From positions 59,487-123,486 of the forward strand of contig NZ_JAPDUI010000001.1 of NCBI RefSeq assembly GCF_025980345.1: a stretch of DNA of 64,000 nt. Direction: 5' to 3'. Positions 9,530-20,352 of this stretch are shown here, in pieces (positions within the stretch are counted from its first letter, which is position 1; each line of letters begins with the position of its first letter). The stretch is from Arenimonas sp. GDDSR-1 (GTDB lineage Bacteria; Pseudomonadota; Gammaproteobacteria; Xanthomonadales; Xanthomonadaceae). Below the pieces are notes generated by a model. The model worked only from the letters and a program-made list of their open reading frames with translations, searched no databases and was not told the origin of the DNA. A program made the position numbers and the translations under genes.

Positions 9530-10552
9530 ATGGAAACCGGTATGTCGCTGGCAGTTGAATTCGAGGATGTTTCGCGCCATTACGGCGCGGTAAAAGCCGT
9601 TGACGAGGTCAGTCTGGTCATTCCGGAGGGTGAATTCTTTTCCCTTCTTGGCCCCAGCGGTTCCGGCAAAACCACCTGCCTGCGCCTGATTGCGGGCTTC
9701 GAGCAGCCAACGGCCGGACTGATCCGGATTCACGGCGTTCAGGCTTCCGGATTGCCGCCGTACCGGCGCGATGTCAATACGGTGTTCCAGGATTATGCGC
9801 TGTTCCCGCACATGGATGTCATCGGCAATGTCGAATACGGACTCATGGTCAAGGGTGTCGGGCGATCCGAGCGGCGGCAGCGCGCTGCGGAGGCCCTGAC
9901 GATGGTCGCGCTCGGCGATCTGGCGGCCCGAAAGCCGTCCCAGCTTTCCGGTGGACAGCGGCAGCGCGTGGCACTTGCCCGTGCGCTGGTCAACCGCCCC
10001 AAGGTGCTTCTGCTCGATGAACCGCTTGGTGCACTTGATCTGAAGCTGCGTGAACAGATGCAGGACGAGCTTAAATCGCTGCAGAAGAAACTCGGCATCA
10101 CCTTCGTGTATGTCACTCATGATCAGGGCGAAGCGCTGTCCATGTCCGACCGTGTGGCGGTGTTCAATCGCGGCCGCATCGAGCAGGTCGACAGTCCGGC
10201 GGCGCTGTACCGCCGGCCGGCCACGCTGTTCGTCGCCAATTTCGTCGGCACATCCAATATTTTCGATGCCGGCAGCGCCAAGCGCCTGTTCGGCGGAAAC
10301 CAGGCGTTTTCGGTACGTCCGGAAAACATCCGCGTGAATCAGTTGGTCACCGACGGGATATCGGTGACCGGCATTGTCCGCGATGTGCAGTTTCACGGGG
10401 CGACAAGCCGCGTCGAAATACGGACCGAAGACGGATTGGAGCTGGCGGCCGTGCTTTCCAACAGCCTGCTCGACAATGCTTCGCTGCCGGTTTCCGGGGC
10501 ACGGGTAACATTGGCCTGGCCCGCCGAAGCCATGGTGCCGTTGGCGACCTGA
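9530..10552 (+). CDS. polyamine ABC transporter ATP-binding protein (PotA/YdcT-like)
   Basis: Walker A GPSGSGKTT, signature LSGGQRQRVALARAL, Walker B VLLLDEPLGALD; a start at 9542 is also possible. Confidence 0.92.
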   Translation: METGMSLAVEFEDVSRHYGAVKAVDEVSLVIPEGEFFSLLGPSGSGKTTCLRLIAGFEQPTAGLIRIHGVQASGLPPYRRDVNTVFQDYALFPHMDVIGNVEYGLMVKGVGRSERRQRAAEALTMVALGDLAARKPSQLSGGQRQRVALARALVNRPKVLLLDEPLGALDLKLREQMQDELKSLQKKLGITFVYVTHDQGEALSMSDRVAVFNRGRIEQVDSPAALYRRPATLFVANFVGTSNIFDAGSAKRLFGGNQAFSVRPENIRVNQLVTDGISVTGIVRDVQFHGATSRVEIRTEDGLELAAVLSNSLLDNASLPVSGARVTLAWPAEAMVPLAT

Positions 10553-10556
10553 CCGC

Positions 10557-11492
10557 ATGGAAATGAACGCGCTCTATCTGCGGACGCCGCTGCGTAAGCT
10601 CTCCGATCTGCTTTACCGGAATCCGCGGCTGCTTCTGGTGCTGCTGCTCGGACCGCCGCTGCTGTGGTTCACCTTGATTTACCTGGGCTCACTGGGCGCT
10701 CTGCTCTGGCAGGGGTTCTACAGCTTCGATGATTTCTCGATGTCGGTGCTTCCGGTGCTGACCTTCGACAACTATGCGCGGATCTTCGCCGAAGCCAACC
10801 GCGACATCATTCTGCGTACGCTGGCCATGGCCGGAGCGGTTACCCTGGCCTCTGCCGTGATTGCCTTTCCGGTGGCGTACTACATGGCTGTGCATGCCGG
10901 AAAGAAAATGAAGGCATTCTTCTACATCGGCGTCATGTTGCCGATGTGGGCCAGTTACATCGTCAAGGCCTATAGCTGGACGGTCATCCTCGCCAAGGGC
11001 GGCATCCTGTATTGGATGGTCGGCCAACTCGGACTATTGCCGCTTCTCGATGCTTTTCTGCAGATTCCGTATGTGGGCGGATCGACGCTGTCCACATCGC
11101 ACTTCGGCCGGTTTCTGGTGTTTACCTACCTGTGGCTGCCGTTCATGATCCTGCCGATTCAAGCGGCCATCGAACGGATTCCGCACAACCTGACCCAGGC
11201 TTCGCAGGATCTCGGCGCCGATATGGCGACAACTTTCCGTCATGTACTGCTGCCTCTTGCATTCCCAGGTATCGTCGCCGGTTCGATATTCACCTTCTCG
11301 CTGACGCTGGGTGATTACATCATCCCCACATTGATCGGTCCATCGGGACTGTTCATCGGCAATTTCGTTTACGTCCAGCAGGGTGCTGCCGGAAACATCC
11401 CGCTGGCCGCGGCTTTTACCGTGATACCCATCATCCTCATCGCCGTCTATCTTGCGTTCGCCAAGCGTCTGGGGGCATTCGATGCACTCTGA
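10557..11492 (+). CDS. polyamine ABC transporter permease (PotB/YdcU-like)
   Basis: Hydrophobic segments; EAA-loop-like region [35 protein letters not shown]. Confidence 0.9.
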   Translation: MEMNALYLRTPLRKLSDLLYRNPRLLLVLLLGPPLLWFTLIYLGSLGALLWQGFYSFDDFSMSVLPVLTFDNYARIFAEANRDIILRTLAMAGAVTLASAVIAFPVAYYMAVHAGKKMKAFFYIGVMLPMWASYIVKAYSWTVILAKGGILYWMVGQLGLLPLLDAFLQIPYVGGSTLSTSHFGRFLVFTYLWLPFMILPIQAAIERIPHNLTQASQDLGADMATTFRHVLLPLAFPGIVAGSIFTFSLTLGDYIIPTLIGPSGLFIGNFVYVQQGAAGNIPLAAAFTVIPIILIAVYLAFAKRLGAFDAL

Positions 11493-12291
11493 TGCCGGTT
11501 CGCCGTGGTGGTTGAGGGCTGCGGCCTGGATGGGGTTGGCGTTCATGCATCTGCCGATTGCCGTGATTGCCATGTACGCCTTCAATACCGAATCCAGTTC
11601 TTTCAGCTTCCCGCTGCAGGGCTTCACGCTGGAATGGTTCGGCAAGACCTATGCCCGTCAGGATGTCCGTGATGCCGTGTGGCTGTCGCTGAAAATCGCG
11701 GCACAGGCGACCCTGCTGGCCATGCTGCTCGGCACCATGGCTTCCGCGGCGCTTTACAAAGCCCAATTCTTCGGCAAGGAAACCGTCACGCTGCTTTTCA
11801 TCCTGCCGATTGCCCTGCCGGGCATCGTCACCGGCATCGCATTGCTGTCCGCTTACAAGCTGGCGGGTCTGGAATCCGGAATTCTCACCATCGTGACCGG
11901 CCATGCCACGTTTTGCATCGTCGTGGTCTACAACAACGTCATAGCGCGATTCAGGCGCACATCTCCGTCGATGCTGGAGGCATCCATGGATCTCGGCGCG
12001 GACGGATTCCAGACGTTCAGGTATGTCATTCTGCCCAATATCGCAACTGCGCTTCTGGCGGGGGGCATGCTGGCCTTCGCGCTCAGTTTCGACGAGATCA
12101 TCGTGACCACCTTCACCGCCGGCAGCGAGCGGACCTTGCCGATCTGGCTGTTGAACCAGCTCTCGAAGCCGCGCGACACCCCGATTACCAACGTCGTGGC
12201 CCTGATGGTGATGCTGATGACGGCGTTGCCCATCCTGGGCGCATATTATCTGACCAGAGACACCGATTCCGTGGCGGGATCGGGCAAATGA
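11482..12291 (+). CDS. polyamine ABC transporter permease (PotC/YdcV-like)
   Basis: [49 protein letters not shown]; start MHSDAG at 11482 preferred over 11452. Confidence 0.88.
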   Translation: MHSDAGSPWWLRAAAWMGLAFMHLPIAVIAMYAFNTESSSFSFPLQGFTLEWFGKTYARQDVRDAVWLSLKIAAQATLLAMLLGTMASAALYKAQFFGKETVTLLFILPIALPGIVTGIALLSAYKLAGLESGILTIVTGHATFCIVVVYNNVIARFRRTSPSMLEASMDLGADGFQTFRYVILPNIATALLAGGMLAFALSFDEIIVTTFTAGSERTLPIWLLNQLSKPRDTPITNVVALMVMLMTALPILGAYYLTRDTDSVAGSGK

Positions 12292-12304
12292 AGAGGAGTA
12301 AACC

Positions 12305-13726
12305 ATGCAAACCAAAATGTTGATCGGTGGCCAGCTGCAGCAGGGCCAGGGCGAAGCCTTCACCGTGTTCGATCCGGCTACCGGCGCCGAAATCGCGCGG
12401 ATTCCCGAAGCCAGTCCGGCGCAGGTCGCCGCGGCCGTTTCCGCCGCCGATGCCGCATTTCCGGGCTGGGCCCGTCAGACGCCGAAAGACCGTGCCAGCA
12501 TCCTGCTGCAGATTGCCGATCGCGTTGACGCCCATGCCGAAGAACTGGCGCGTCTGGAATCCCGCAACTGCGGAAAGCCGTTCAGTGCAGCCCTCAACGA
12601 TGAAATGCCGGCCATTGCCGATGTCTTCCGGTTCTTCGCCGGCGCCGCCCGCTGTCTGAACGGCTCGGCCACCGCCGAGTATCTGCCCGGCCATACCTCG
12701 ATGATCCGCCGTGATCCGGTGGGCGTGGTCGCCTCGATCGCCCCCTGGAATTACCCGCTGATGATGGCGGCCTGGAAAATGGCTCCGGCGCTTGCCGCCG
12801 GCAACTGTCTGGTGCTGAAGCCCTCGGAAATCACGCCGCTGACTTCGCTGCGATTCTTCGAAATCATTGCCGATCTGCTTCCTGCCGGCGTCATCAACAT
12901 CGTCTTCGGCCGCGGCGGCACTGTCGGCGATCCGCTGGTGAACGCACCGCAGGTGCGCATGATCTCGCTGACCGGCTCGATCGCCACCGGGCAGAAGATG
13001 CTGGAAGTCGCCTCGCGCACGCTCAAGCGCACCCATCTGGAGCTGGGCGGCAAGGCACCGGTCATCATTTTCGACGATGCCGACATCCAGAGCGCCGTTG
13101 AAGGAATCCGCACTTTCGGCTTCTATAATGCCGGGCAGGATTGCACCGCAGCCTGCCGCATCTATGTGCAGGACAAGGCCTACGACAACTTCGTGGCCGA
13201 CCTGACATCTGCGGTTTCCACCATCAAAACAGGGTTGCAGGATGAGGAGGGCGTGGAAATGGGCCCCTTGGTCAGCCAGGCGCATCAGCAACGCGTTGCC
13301 GCCTTCATCGATCGCTGCCGCGACAACAAACAGCTGGAAATCACCACCGGTGGCCGAACCGGTGATTCCGGTTTCTTTTACCAGCCGACAGTGGTGGCCA
13401 ATGCCGGCCAGAATGATGAAATCGTACGCCGCGAAGTGTTCGGTCCGGTGGTATCGGTCAGCCGCTTCTCCGATACCGACCAGGTCATCGCTTTCGCCAA
13501 CGACAGCGATTACGGACTGGCCTCCTCGGTCTGGACTGCCGATATCGGACGCGCCATGCGCGTCAGCAGCGAGCTTCAGTATGGTTGCACCTGGGTCAAT
13601 ACGCATTTCATGCTGTGCAGCGAAATGCCGCACGGCGGCATGAAGCAGTCCGGATACGGCAAAGACATGTCGATGTACGGTCTGGAGGATTACACCGCCA
13701 TCCGACACATCATGATCAAGCATTGA
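12305..13726 (+). CDS. patD: gamma-aminobutyraldehyde dehydrogenase (PatD/YdcW-like)
   Basis: 473 aa ALDH with [41 protein letters not shown]; immediately downstream of the putrescine ABC genes as in E. coli ydcSTUV-patD. Confidence 0.85.
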   Translation: MQTKMLIGGQLQQGQGEAFTVFDPATGAEIARIPEASPAQVAAAVSAADAAFPGWARQTPKDRASILLQIADRVDAHAEELARLESRNCGKPFSAALNDEMPAIADVFRFFAGAARCLNGSATAEYLPGHTSMIRRDPVGVVASIAPWNYPLMMAAWKMAPALAAGNCLVLKPSEITPLTSLRFFEIIADLLPAGVINIVFGRGGTVGDPLVNAPQVRMISLTGSIATGQKMLEVASRTLKRTHLELGGKAPVIIFDDADIQSAVEGIRTFGFYNAGQDCTAACRIYVQDKAYDNFVADLTSAVSTIKTGLQDEEGVEMGPLVSQAHQQRVAAFIDRCRDNKQLEITTGGRTGDSGFFYQPTVVANAGQNDEIVRREVFGPVVSVSRFSDTDQVIAFANDSDYGLASSVWTADIGRAMRVSSELQYGCTWVNTHFMLCSEMPHGGMKQSGYGKDMSMYGLEDYTAIRHIMIKH

Positions 13727-13741
13727 TTGCAGGGCTTAACT

Positions 13742-14311
13742 TCAGCGCGAGCAGTGGGTGCTGACTATCTGGGCAATGCGCTTGGCCTCGGACTGCGCAT
13801 AGGCGCTTCGGTTTCCGAATGTCAGACGCGCCTCCATTTCCGCGTCTTTGGCACGCTGCCGCCATCGTTCGCACAAGGCATCGCCTTCATAGCGGACGCA
13901 GCTGTCTTCGACCCAGCGGCAGGCCTGACTGTTGCCCTGATAGCCCAGCACCCAGAGCGGAACACAGCGGCGGTTAACATCGATGTGTTCGCTGTCCCGG
14001 CTCTTGCCGTCAAAATCGGTACACTGATAAAGTTCCGGAACCGGCGGAATGGGGATATGCAACGAGGCATTGGTGGCGGGTGCATCCGATTGAGGCGGCT
14101 TCGGAGCCGTAGCCGCCGGCGGCGCATCTACCGGACGTTGCATGGTCCGAATCTCCTGAATTTCCCCCGGGCGACACGCCGAATCCTGCAGGCGACTGTT
14201 GCCGCTCTTATCCGTACACCGGTAAACCCGGATTTCCGGTGCAGGCTCGCCCGAGGCTAATGCCAGGGCATCCATCAGCAGAAACAGGAAAATGGTGGCA
14301 ATCAATCGCAT
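13742..14311 (-). CDS. DUF4124-like secreted/periplasmic hypothetical protein
   Basis: Signal peptide MRLIATIFLFLLMDALALASG, then YRCTDKSGNSRLQDSACRPGEIQ. Confidence 0.6.
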   Translation of the reverse strand: MRLIATIFLFLLMDALALASGEPAPEIRVYRCTDKSGNSRLQDSACRPGEIQEIRTMQRPVDAPPAATAPKPPQSDAPATNASLHIPIPPVPELYQCTDFDGKSRDSEHIDVNRRCVPLWVLGYQGNSQACRWVEDSCVRYEGDALCERWRQRAKDAEMEARLTFGNRSAYAQSEAKRIAQIVSTHCSR

Positions 14312-14343
14312 GCGGCCACTTTAGCGCCAAATGACCTGCGCTG

Positions 14344-15765
14344 TCAGTCCTGACTTGATATCTGAACGGACCAGTCCAACAGAGCCTGCATGACTGCGGC
14401 TTTGTCGGGATGGGCCTCGGCCAAAGCATGGCATTGCTGCTTGTAATCGGCCAGTGCTTCCGGCGTCAGCCGGCTGTTGCGGAAATCCCGCCATTGATTC
14501 AACTCGCTGCCGGTCAGGGTTTCCGGCCAGTTCCTGGCCTTGTAGCGGAAGTACAGCTCGCTCAGGCGCGGATCAATGAAGACGAGAGGATCCCGGCCCT
14601 TGCTCGAGCGTGCTTTTCCGAATTTCAGTTTGTCGGTGCGCTCGATGAATCCGTCGTAAAGTGCGGCATCCGGATCGGCCGGCTCGCCGCTTCGCGGGCG
14701 ACTGAAGACCTTGGCCAGCTTATCGGTGATGATTTCACTATTTGCCAACAGCTCGCCGCGGATGGCATCGGCGGCGGTGATATCGATTCCGAGACGCACT
14801 GCGTCGATACCCCATCGGACCAGCTCGGCTTCACTCACGGAATTCAGGGTAACGACAACCGGGCAGTGGTTGTGCTGGATTTCCTTGATGCCGATGCGGC
14901 TTTCGCCTTCCGGCAGCAGGCTGCGCTTGGTGAAAATATTGCCTGCGATCTGTTCGGGGGTGTAGTCAAGCAGTTTCAGGGCTTCCGGTGCCAGTTCCAC
15001 CGCGATCACCCGGTTCTTGATCAAGGGATGCGGCATCAGCGGCAGCATCAGCGCACTGCAGGCCCGCTCCGCGGAGAACTGCCCGGACACATGCAGCACC
15101 ACCTGGTGTTTGTGCGGTGCTACGATCCCCGCGACGAATTCCTTGTCGCGCAGTTTCAGTGCGTAATCCCATAATCTTGGCTGCGCGGTTCTGGCCCTGC
15201 GCGCCAGATTGATCAGACTGCGCACATCCGAAAGCGCCTCATGCGCCTCGCCCTCGAAACAGGCATTGGCTTTGGCCAGATCTTCAAGTTTGAAGCTCGG
15301 CAGTCCATCCTCACGCAGCGGCCACTGCAGGCCCTCTGGGCGCATCGCGTAGAGCATGCGCATCACATCGAGCAGGTCCCAGCGGGAATTGCCGCCGGCA
15401 TATTCGCGTTCGTAAGCGTCGAAAAAATTCCGGTACAGGCCGAAGCGGATGAACTCGTCATCAAAGCGTATCGAGTTGTAGCCCAGCGCGCAGGTGCTCG
15501 GCTGGCTGAACTGTTCGTGCAGCACCGCCATGAACTCGGCTTCGCGCAGGCCGGCGGAGAGGGCGTGCTGCGGGGTGATGCCGGTAATGAGTGCTGCTTC
15601 CGGTTCGGGAAGGAAGTCGTCGGCCGGACGGCAGAACAGGGACACCGGATCACCGATCGGATTCAGCTCGGTATCGGTGCGGATGGCGGCGAACTGGGAG
15701 ATCCGGCTGGTGCGCGGGCTGCGGCCGAAGGTTTCAAGATCGTACCAGAGAAAGGTTTCAGGCAT
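14344..15765 (-). CDS. sbcB: exodeoxyribonuclease I
   Basis: MPETFLWYDLETFGRSPRTSRISQFAAIRTD, CALGYNSIRFDDEFIRFGLYRN; ORF open to 15783 but start MPETF at 15765 is likely. Confidence 0.95.
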   Translation of the reverse strand: MPETFLWYDLETFGRSPRTSRISQFAAIRTDTELNPIGDPVSLFCRPADDFLPEPEAALITGITPQHALSAGLREAEFMAVLHEQFSQPSTCALGYNSIRFDDEFIRFGLYRNFFDAYEREYAGGNSRWDLLDVMRMLYAMRPEGLQWPLREDGLPSFKLEDLAKANACFEGEAHEALSDVRSLINLARRARTAQPRLWDYALKLRDKEFVAGIVAPHKHQVVLHVSGQFSAERACSALMLPLMPHPLIKNRVIAVELAPEALKLLDYTPEQIAGNIFTKRSLLPEGESRIGIKEIQHNHCPVVVTLNSVSEAELVRWGIDAVRLGIDITAADAIRGELLANSEIITDKLAKVFSRPRSGEPADPDAALYDGFIERTDKLKFGKARSSKGRDPLVFIDPRLSELYFRYKARNWPETLTGSELNQWRDFRNSRLTPEALADYKQQCHALAEAHPDKAAVMQALLDWSVQISSQD

Positions 15766-17119
15766 GCAGGGGCTCGAGTTCACGACGGATCATTTCCGAG
15801 GCTAAGGCATAATCGACCTCGGCGATATCGGAAATTCCTTCACACAGGCGTGCGAGAATGCCGCGTTGAATCTTGCCGCGCTGCAGGGCAACGGCATAAG
15901 GCACACGCTGGAAACTGACCATGCTGTAGCGTGGCATGAAGCGGTCCGGATGGCGGCTTGCCAGTTCGCGTTCAAGCGTCCTTTCCAGCAGAAAACGGCT
16001 GTCATCGACTTTATCGCGCATTTCCACGTAGTTTTCAAGCGCCATGGTCTGGATGGCGGCGGCGTTTTCGCGTCGGGCCGATTCATAGGCGCTGATGGCA
16101 TCGTTCCAGTTTTCCGCAGTCTCGACAGCATCGACCAGTGCCAGGCAGTCCTCGAAGGCGCAGTTCATGCCCTGGCCATGGAAAGGCACCATGGCATGTG
16201 CGGCATCCCCGATCAGGACGATGCGGTCGTCGTGATGCCAGGTATCGAGCGTCAGGGTGGCCAAGGCGCTCTCCGGATTATGCTGCCAGTCGTAGTCGAA
16301 GTCGGCGATCTTATCGAGCGCATCCGGAAAGACTTCGGTGAAGAACTTCCTGGCCTGTGCCGGATCGCGGATCTTGTCGAAGCCCGGATCGCCCACGGCC
16401 GGCAGGAAAAGGGTCACGGTGAAGGTTTTTTCGGTGTTCGGTAGGGCGATGCACATGAAGCCGCCACGCGGCCAGATATGCAGACTGTTGCCGTCCAGTT
16501 TGAAATTGCCGTGCGCATCCGGGGCGATTTCCAACTCGCGGTAGTTGTGGCCCAGCGATTCCAAGTTTTCATGAATCAAGCCCTTGTCGGCCAATGCACG
16601 GCGCACGGCCGATCCGGCGCCGTCGGCACCGATCAGACGTTCGAACGGTTCGGTTACGCTATGGTCCAGATAGTCGACGCGCAGCGTATTGTGCTCCAGG
16701 TCAATGTCACCGATGCGGGCATTGAAATGCACGGTGACGCCCTGTTTTTCGGCCGCTTCGATCAATGCCAGGTTCAGACGGCCACGGTGGACCGACCAGA
16801 TCACTTCCGTGTCGTCTTTGCCGTAGCGCAGGAAATGCGTATTGCCCGACACGTCATGGACCATGCGACCGCGCATCATGACCACCTGCGGCATGACCTC
16901 ATCGTCGAGTCCGGCCTGTTGCAGGGCATAAAGGCCGCGGTAGGCCAGGGCCAGATTGATCGAACGCCCGCCCTCGATGCCGGCTTTGCGCGGATCCGGA
17001 CGTTTTTCGTAGATGCGCACCACGTGGCCTTTCTGGACCAGAAGAATGGCGAGCAGGGCGCCTGCCAAACCCGCACCGGCGATGTGAATGGTCTGTTGCT
17101 TCATGCCTGGGCCGCCCAT
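15758..17119 (-). CDS. kmo: kynurenine 3-monooxygenase
   Basis: IAGAGLAGALLAILLVQKGHVVRIYEKRPDPRK, EGGRSINLALAYRGLYALQQAGL, GDAAHAMVPFHGQGMNCAFEDC. Confidence 0.95.
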   Translation of the reverse strand: MGGPGMKQQTIHIAGAGLAGALLAILLVQKGHVVRIYEKRPDPRKAGIEGGRSINLALAYRGLYALQQAGLDDEVMPQVVMMRGRMVHDVSGNTHFLRYGKDDTEVIWSVHRGRLNLALIEAAEKQGVTVHFNARIGDIDLEHNTLRVDYLDHSVTEPFERLIGADGAGSAVRRALADKGLIHENLESLGHNYRELEIAPDAHGNFKLDGNSLHIWPRGGFMCIALPNTEKTFTVTLFLPAVGDPGFDKIRDPAQARKFFTEVFPDALDKIADFDYDWQHNPESALATLTLDTWHHDDRIVLIGDAAHAMVPFHGQGMNCAFEDCLALVDAVETAENWNDAISAYESARRENAAAIQTMALENYVEMRDKVDDSRFLLERTLERELASRHPDRFMPRYSMVSFQRVPYAVALQRGKIQRGILARLCEGISDIAEVDYALASEMIRRELEPLHA

Positions 17120-18369
17120 TGTTTGATGCTTCGCACCGCGCCGAGGCAGTCGCTGAAACGGTTGTATAGCGGGGTCGGCGACAGACGGATGACGTCGGGT
17201 TCCCGCCAGTCACCGACGACGCCGGATTGCATGAGATGCTCAAAAAGTCGGCGTCCGGCATCGCGTCCGGCGCGTACTTGTAGACTCAGCTGGCAGCCGC
17301 GCTGCTCAGGATCGCCCGGGGTGACGCTGCGAAGCACATCACCTAACTGTTGCTGGATAAGGGCTTCCAGATATCCGGTCAGCGCCAGCGACTTCCGCCG
17401 CAAGGCCGGCAGACCGGCTTCATGGAAGATTTCCAGGGAAGCACGCAACGGTGCCATGGCGAAAATCGGCGGATTGCTCAGCTGCCAGCCTTCCGCGCCG
17501 GGCGTGCCGATGAATTCCGGCCCCATCTGGAAGCGGGTGTCCTGACGATGGCCCCACCACCCGTTGAACCTCGGCAGCACGGCCTGGGAATGGCATTCAT
17601 GGACGAAGGCACCGGCGATGGCGCCCGGACCGGAGTTCAGATATTTGTAGGTGCACCATGCCGCGAAGTCGGCCCCGGAGTCATGCAGCTGCAAGGGCAG
17701 GTTGCCGGCGGCATGTGCCAAATCAAAACCGACCCGGCAACCGTAAAAGTGTCCGAGATCTGCAATGGCCTTGAGATCGAAGGCCTGGCCGGTGCGGTAT
17801 TGCACGCCGGGCCACAGAATCAAGGCGACGCGGTGACCATGTTCACGCAGGCAGTTTTCCAGAGCATCCGGCGGAATGAGCCCGGTGTCCGGATCGGCAG
17901 GGATTTCGATCATGCACTCGGCAGGCTCGAAACCATGGAAGCGGATCTGCGATTCGACGGCGTAACGATCGGAGGGAAATGCGCCTTGTTCGATGATGAT
18001 CGCCGGACGCTCTGCATCCGGTCGGTAGAAGCTGACCATCAATAAGTGGAGATTGACGGTCAGGGAGTTCATGGCGACCACTTCCACCGGCTTGGCCCCG
18101 ACTGTTTCCGCGAGGAGATCCCGAAGTTCGCTGTGATAGGGCATCCACGGATGCTTGGCATGGAAATGGCCCTCGACGCCGAATGCCGCCCAGTCGTCCA
18201 ATTCCTGCTGCAGCGCCGCCTTTACACTTCTGGGTTGAAGGCCCAGGGAGTTTCCGCACAGATATATTTGATCGCCGTTCGCGTGTTTCGGGATATGAAA
18301 GCGGTCACGGAACGCGGCCAACGGATCGGCATTGTCCAGCTTAGCGGCATGTTCGTCGCTGAATATCAT
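17101..18369 (-). CDS. kynU: kynureninase
   Basis: YLCGNSLGLQPRSVKAALQQELDDWAAFGVEGHF, VGFDLAHAAGNLPLQLHDSGADFAAWCTYKYLNSGPGAIAGAFVHE. Confidence 0.96.
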   Translation of the reverse strand: MIFSDEHAAKLDNADPLAAFRDRFHIPKHANGDQIYLCGNSLGLQPRSVKAALQQELDDWAAFGVEGHFHAKHPWMPYHSELRDLLAETVGAKPVEVVAMNSLTVNLHLLMVSFYRPDAERPAIIIEQGAFPSDRYAVESQIRFHGFEPAECMIEIPADPDTGLIPPDALENCLREHGHRVALILWPGVQYRTGQAFDLKAIADLGHFYGCRVGFDLAHAAGNLPLQLHDSGADFAAWCTYKYLNSGPGAIAGAFVHECHSQAVLPRFNGWWGHRQDTRFQMGPEFIGTPGAEGWQLSNPPIFAMAPLRASLEIFHEAGLPALRRKSLALTGYLEALIQQQLGDVLRSVTPGDPEQRGCQLSLQVRAGRDAGRRLFEHLMQSGVVGDWREPDVIRLSPTPLYNRFSDCLGAVRSIKQWAAQA

Positions 18370-19385
18370 GATTTCTGCTCGAAGTGGCGGCGGTCACGGC
18401 CCAGCCAGGACAGTGCTGTCCGGTTGAACAGTTGTTCCTGATCACCGGCATCCAGATTCAGGCCGAGAATTCCCGAGCCGGGTTCCTGTTCGCCGAGCGG
18501 GAAGGGATAATCGGTTCCCAGCATGACCCGGTCGATACCGACCGTATCCAGCAGATAGCGCAGGGCACGGTCGTCGTGCACGCAGGAATCGAAGTACAGT
18601 TGTTTGAAATAATCCCGGGGATTGTGCGGATTGTCCGTCGCCACCAGATCCGGACGCATATTGAACCCGTGTTCGATGCGACCGATGGTGTAGGGAAAAC
18701 TGCCGCCGCCATGGGCCAGCATCACTTTCAGACGCGGGAACTGCTGGAGCACGCCACCGAAGATGAGGGCGCAGGCCGCACGCGACTGTTCGGCCGGCAT
18801 GCCGACCAGCCAAGGCATCCAATACTTGGGCATGCTGTCGGTGCCCATCATGTCCCAGGGATGTACCAGGATGGCGGCGTCGAGATCCTGTGCGGCCTCG
18901 AAAAACGGCCGCAGCTCGGCGTCATCCAGATTCCAGTCGTTGATGTGCGAACCGATCTGGACGCCGCACAGGCCAAGCTGGTCGACGCAGCGTTCCATCT
19001 CCTGGATGGCCAGCCGCGGCGACTGCAGTGGAACGGTACCGATGCCGGCATAGTGGCCCGGATAGTCGCGGCAGGTTTCCGCCATATGGTCATTGAGGCT
19101 TTCATGCAGCTCGAGGGCCTGATGCGCCGGTGCCCAGTAGCTGAACATCACCGGCACGGTCGAGATGACCTGGACCTGGATGCCGAATCGCGCATAATCG
19201 TCGATACGTTCCTGTGGATCCCAGGTTTTCGGCCAGATTTCGCGGAAGAACTTGCCGTCCTTGTAAATGCGATGACGGCCGTCTTCGCCATGATGGATCA
19301 CGGGAAAGCGGTTGTCGCCGTATTTGGTGGCAAGGTCCGGCCAGTCGCGGGGAAGGTAGTGGGCGTGGGTATCGATTCGGAGCAT
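18366..19385 (-). CDS. 2-amino-3-carboxymuconate-6-semialdehyde decarboxylase (ACMSD, amidohydrolase family)
   Basis: MLRIDTHAHYLPRDWPDLATKYGDNRFPVI, GVQIGSHINDWNLDDAELRPFFEAAQDLDAAILVHPWDMMG, LAHGGGSFPYTIGRIEHGFNMRPD. Confidence 0.92.
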   Translation of the reverse strand: MLRIDTHAHYLPRDWPDLATKYGDNRFPVIHHGEDGRHRIYKDGKFFREIWPKTWDPQERIDDYARFGIQVQVISTVPVMFSYWAPAHQALELHESLNDHMAETCRDYPGHYAGIGTVPLQSPRLAIQEMERCVDQLGLCGVQIGSHINDWNLDDAELRPFFEAAQDLDAAILVHPWDMMGTDSMPKYWMPWLVGMPAEQSRAACALIFGGVLQQFPRLKVMLAHGGGSFPYTIGRIEHGFNMRPDLVATDNPHNPRDYFKQLYFDSCVHDDRALRYLLDTVGIDRVMLGTDYPFPLGEQEPGSGILGLNLDAGDQEQLFNRTALSWLGRDRRHFEQKS

Positions 19386-19392
19386 GGCTAGT

Positions 19393-20352
19393 CTACACGG
19401 AGAGCCAATGCGCCATTGCCGCATAAAGCGGGATGCCGATGGCCAGATTGAACGGGAACGTGAAGCCGAGCGCCGCGGTAATGCAGCGTCCGGCATTGGC
19501 TTCGGGAAGCGAGGCGCGTATGGAGGCCGGCGCGGCGATGTAGGACGCGCTGGCGGCCATGGTGCCGAATACCGCTGCGGTGGACGCATTCATGCCGATG
19601 GCATGGCCGAGTCCGACGCCGGCCATGCCGTGCAGAAGTGGCAGCAAGGTGGCATAGACACCCAGACGGAAAGCCTCGCGACCGACGCCGCGCAGCTGGC
19701 CGGCGGCGGTCATGCCCATATCGAGCATGAAAAGCATCAATGTGCCTTGGAAAAGCTGGAAGTACATGGCATCGACCTTCGCGATGCCGTCCTTGCCAGA
19801 TAGATAGCCGATGGCCATGCCACCGATCAACAGCAGGGCGGTCTTGCCGGTCAGTACTTCGCGCACCTGGTGCCAGCGGATGCCATCGCCGCCTTTGGCG
19901 AGCGCCAGACCGATCAGAATGGCCGGAATCTCCAGCGCCACCACCAGTGCCACCAGTATGGCGTCGGCCGGCTGGCCGCTGCGTTCGGTAAACTGCTGGG
20001 CGGCGATGAAGGTGACCGCGGAAACCGAGCCGAAGTGCGCGGCCAGGGCCGCTGCGTTAATCCGCCCGTCACGCAGCCACCATTTGGCCATCATGTAGGC
20101 GCTGACTGCGGTTGCGATTCCCAGCGCCAGCGTCGCCCCGATGTACAGCGGCAATTGAGCCGGCGTTTCCTTGCCCAATGCCACGCCGCCCTTCAGGCCG
20201 ATGGCGAGCAGCAGGAAGATCGAGAGGTAGCTCTGGATGGCGCCAGGGATTTCCAGATCACTGCGCAGCAGGCGGGCGATGAGTCCGAGTGCGAAAGCAA
20301 GAACGACCGGAGACAGCAGATTGGCGGCGAGAAGGTCGGAAGAAAACATCAT
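19393..20352 (-). CDS. SbtA-like (DUF897) sodium-dependent bicarbonate transport family permease
   Basis: LLSPVVLAFALGLIARLLRSDLEIPGAIQSYLSIFLLLAIGLKGGVAL...AAHFGSVSAVTFIAA...VVALEIPAILIGLALAK; about 10 hydrophobic segments. Confidence 0.8.
   Translation of the reverse strand: MMFSSDLLAANLLSPVVLAFALGLIARLLRSDLEIPGAIQSYLSIFLLLAIGLKGGVALGKETPAQLPLYIGATLALGIATAVSAYMMAKWWLRDGRINAAALAAHFGSVSAVTFIAAQQFTERSGQPADAILVALVVALEIPAILIGLALAKGGDGIRWHQVREVLTGKTALLLIGGMAIGYLSGKDGIAKVDAMYFQLFQGTLMLFMLDMGMTAAGQLRGVGREAFRLGVYATLLPLLHGMAGVGLGHAIGMNASTAAVFGTMAASASYIAAPASIRASLPEANAGRCITAALGFTFPFNLAIGIPLYAAMAHWLSV

Noticed and set aside
19386-19589. N-terminal extension of the ACMSD ORF
   Set aside because: Runs into the SbtA-like coding sequence; MLRIDTHAHY at 19385 is the natural start.
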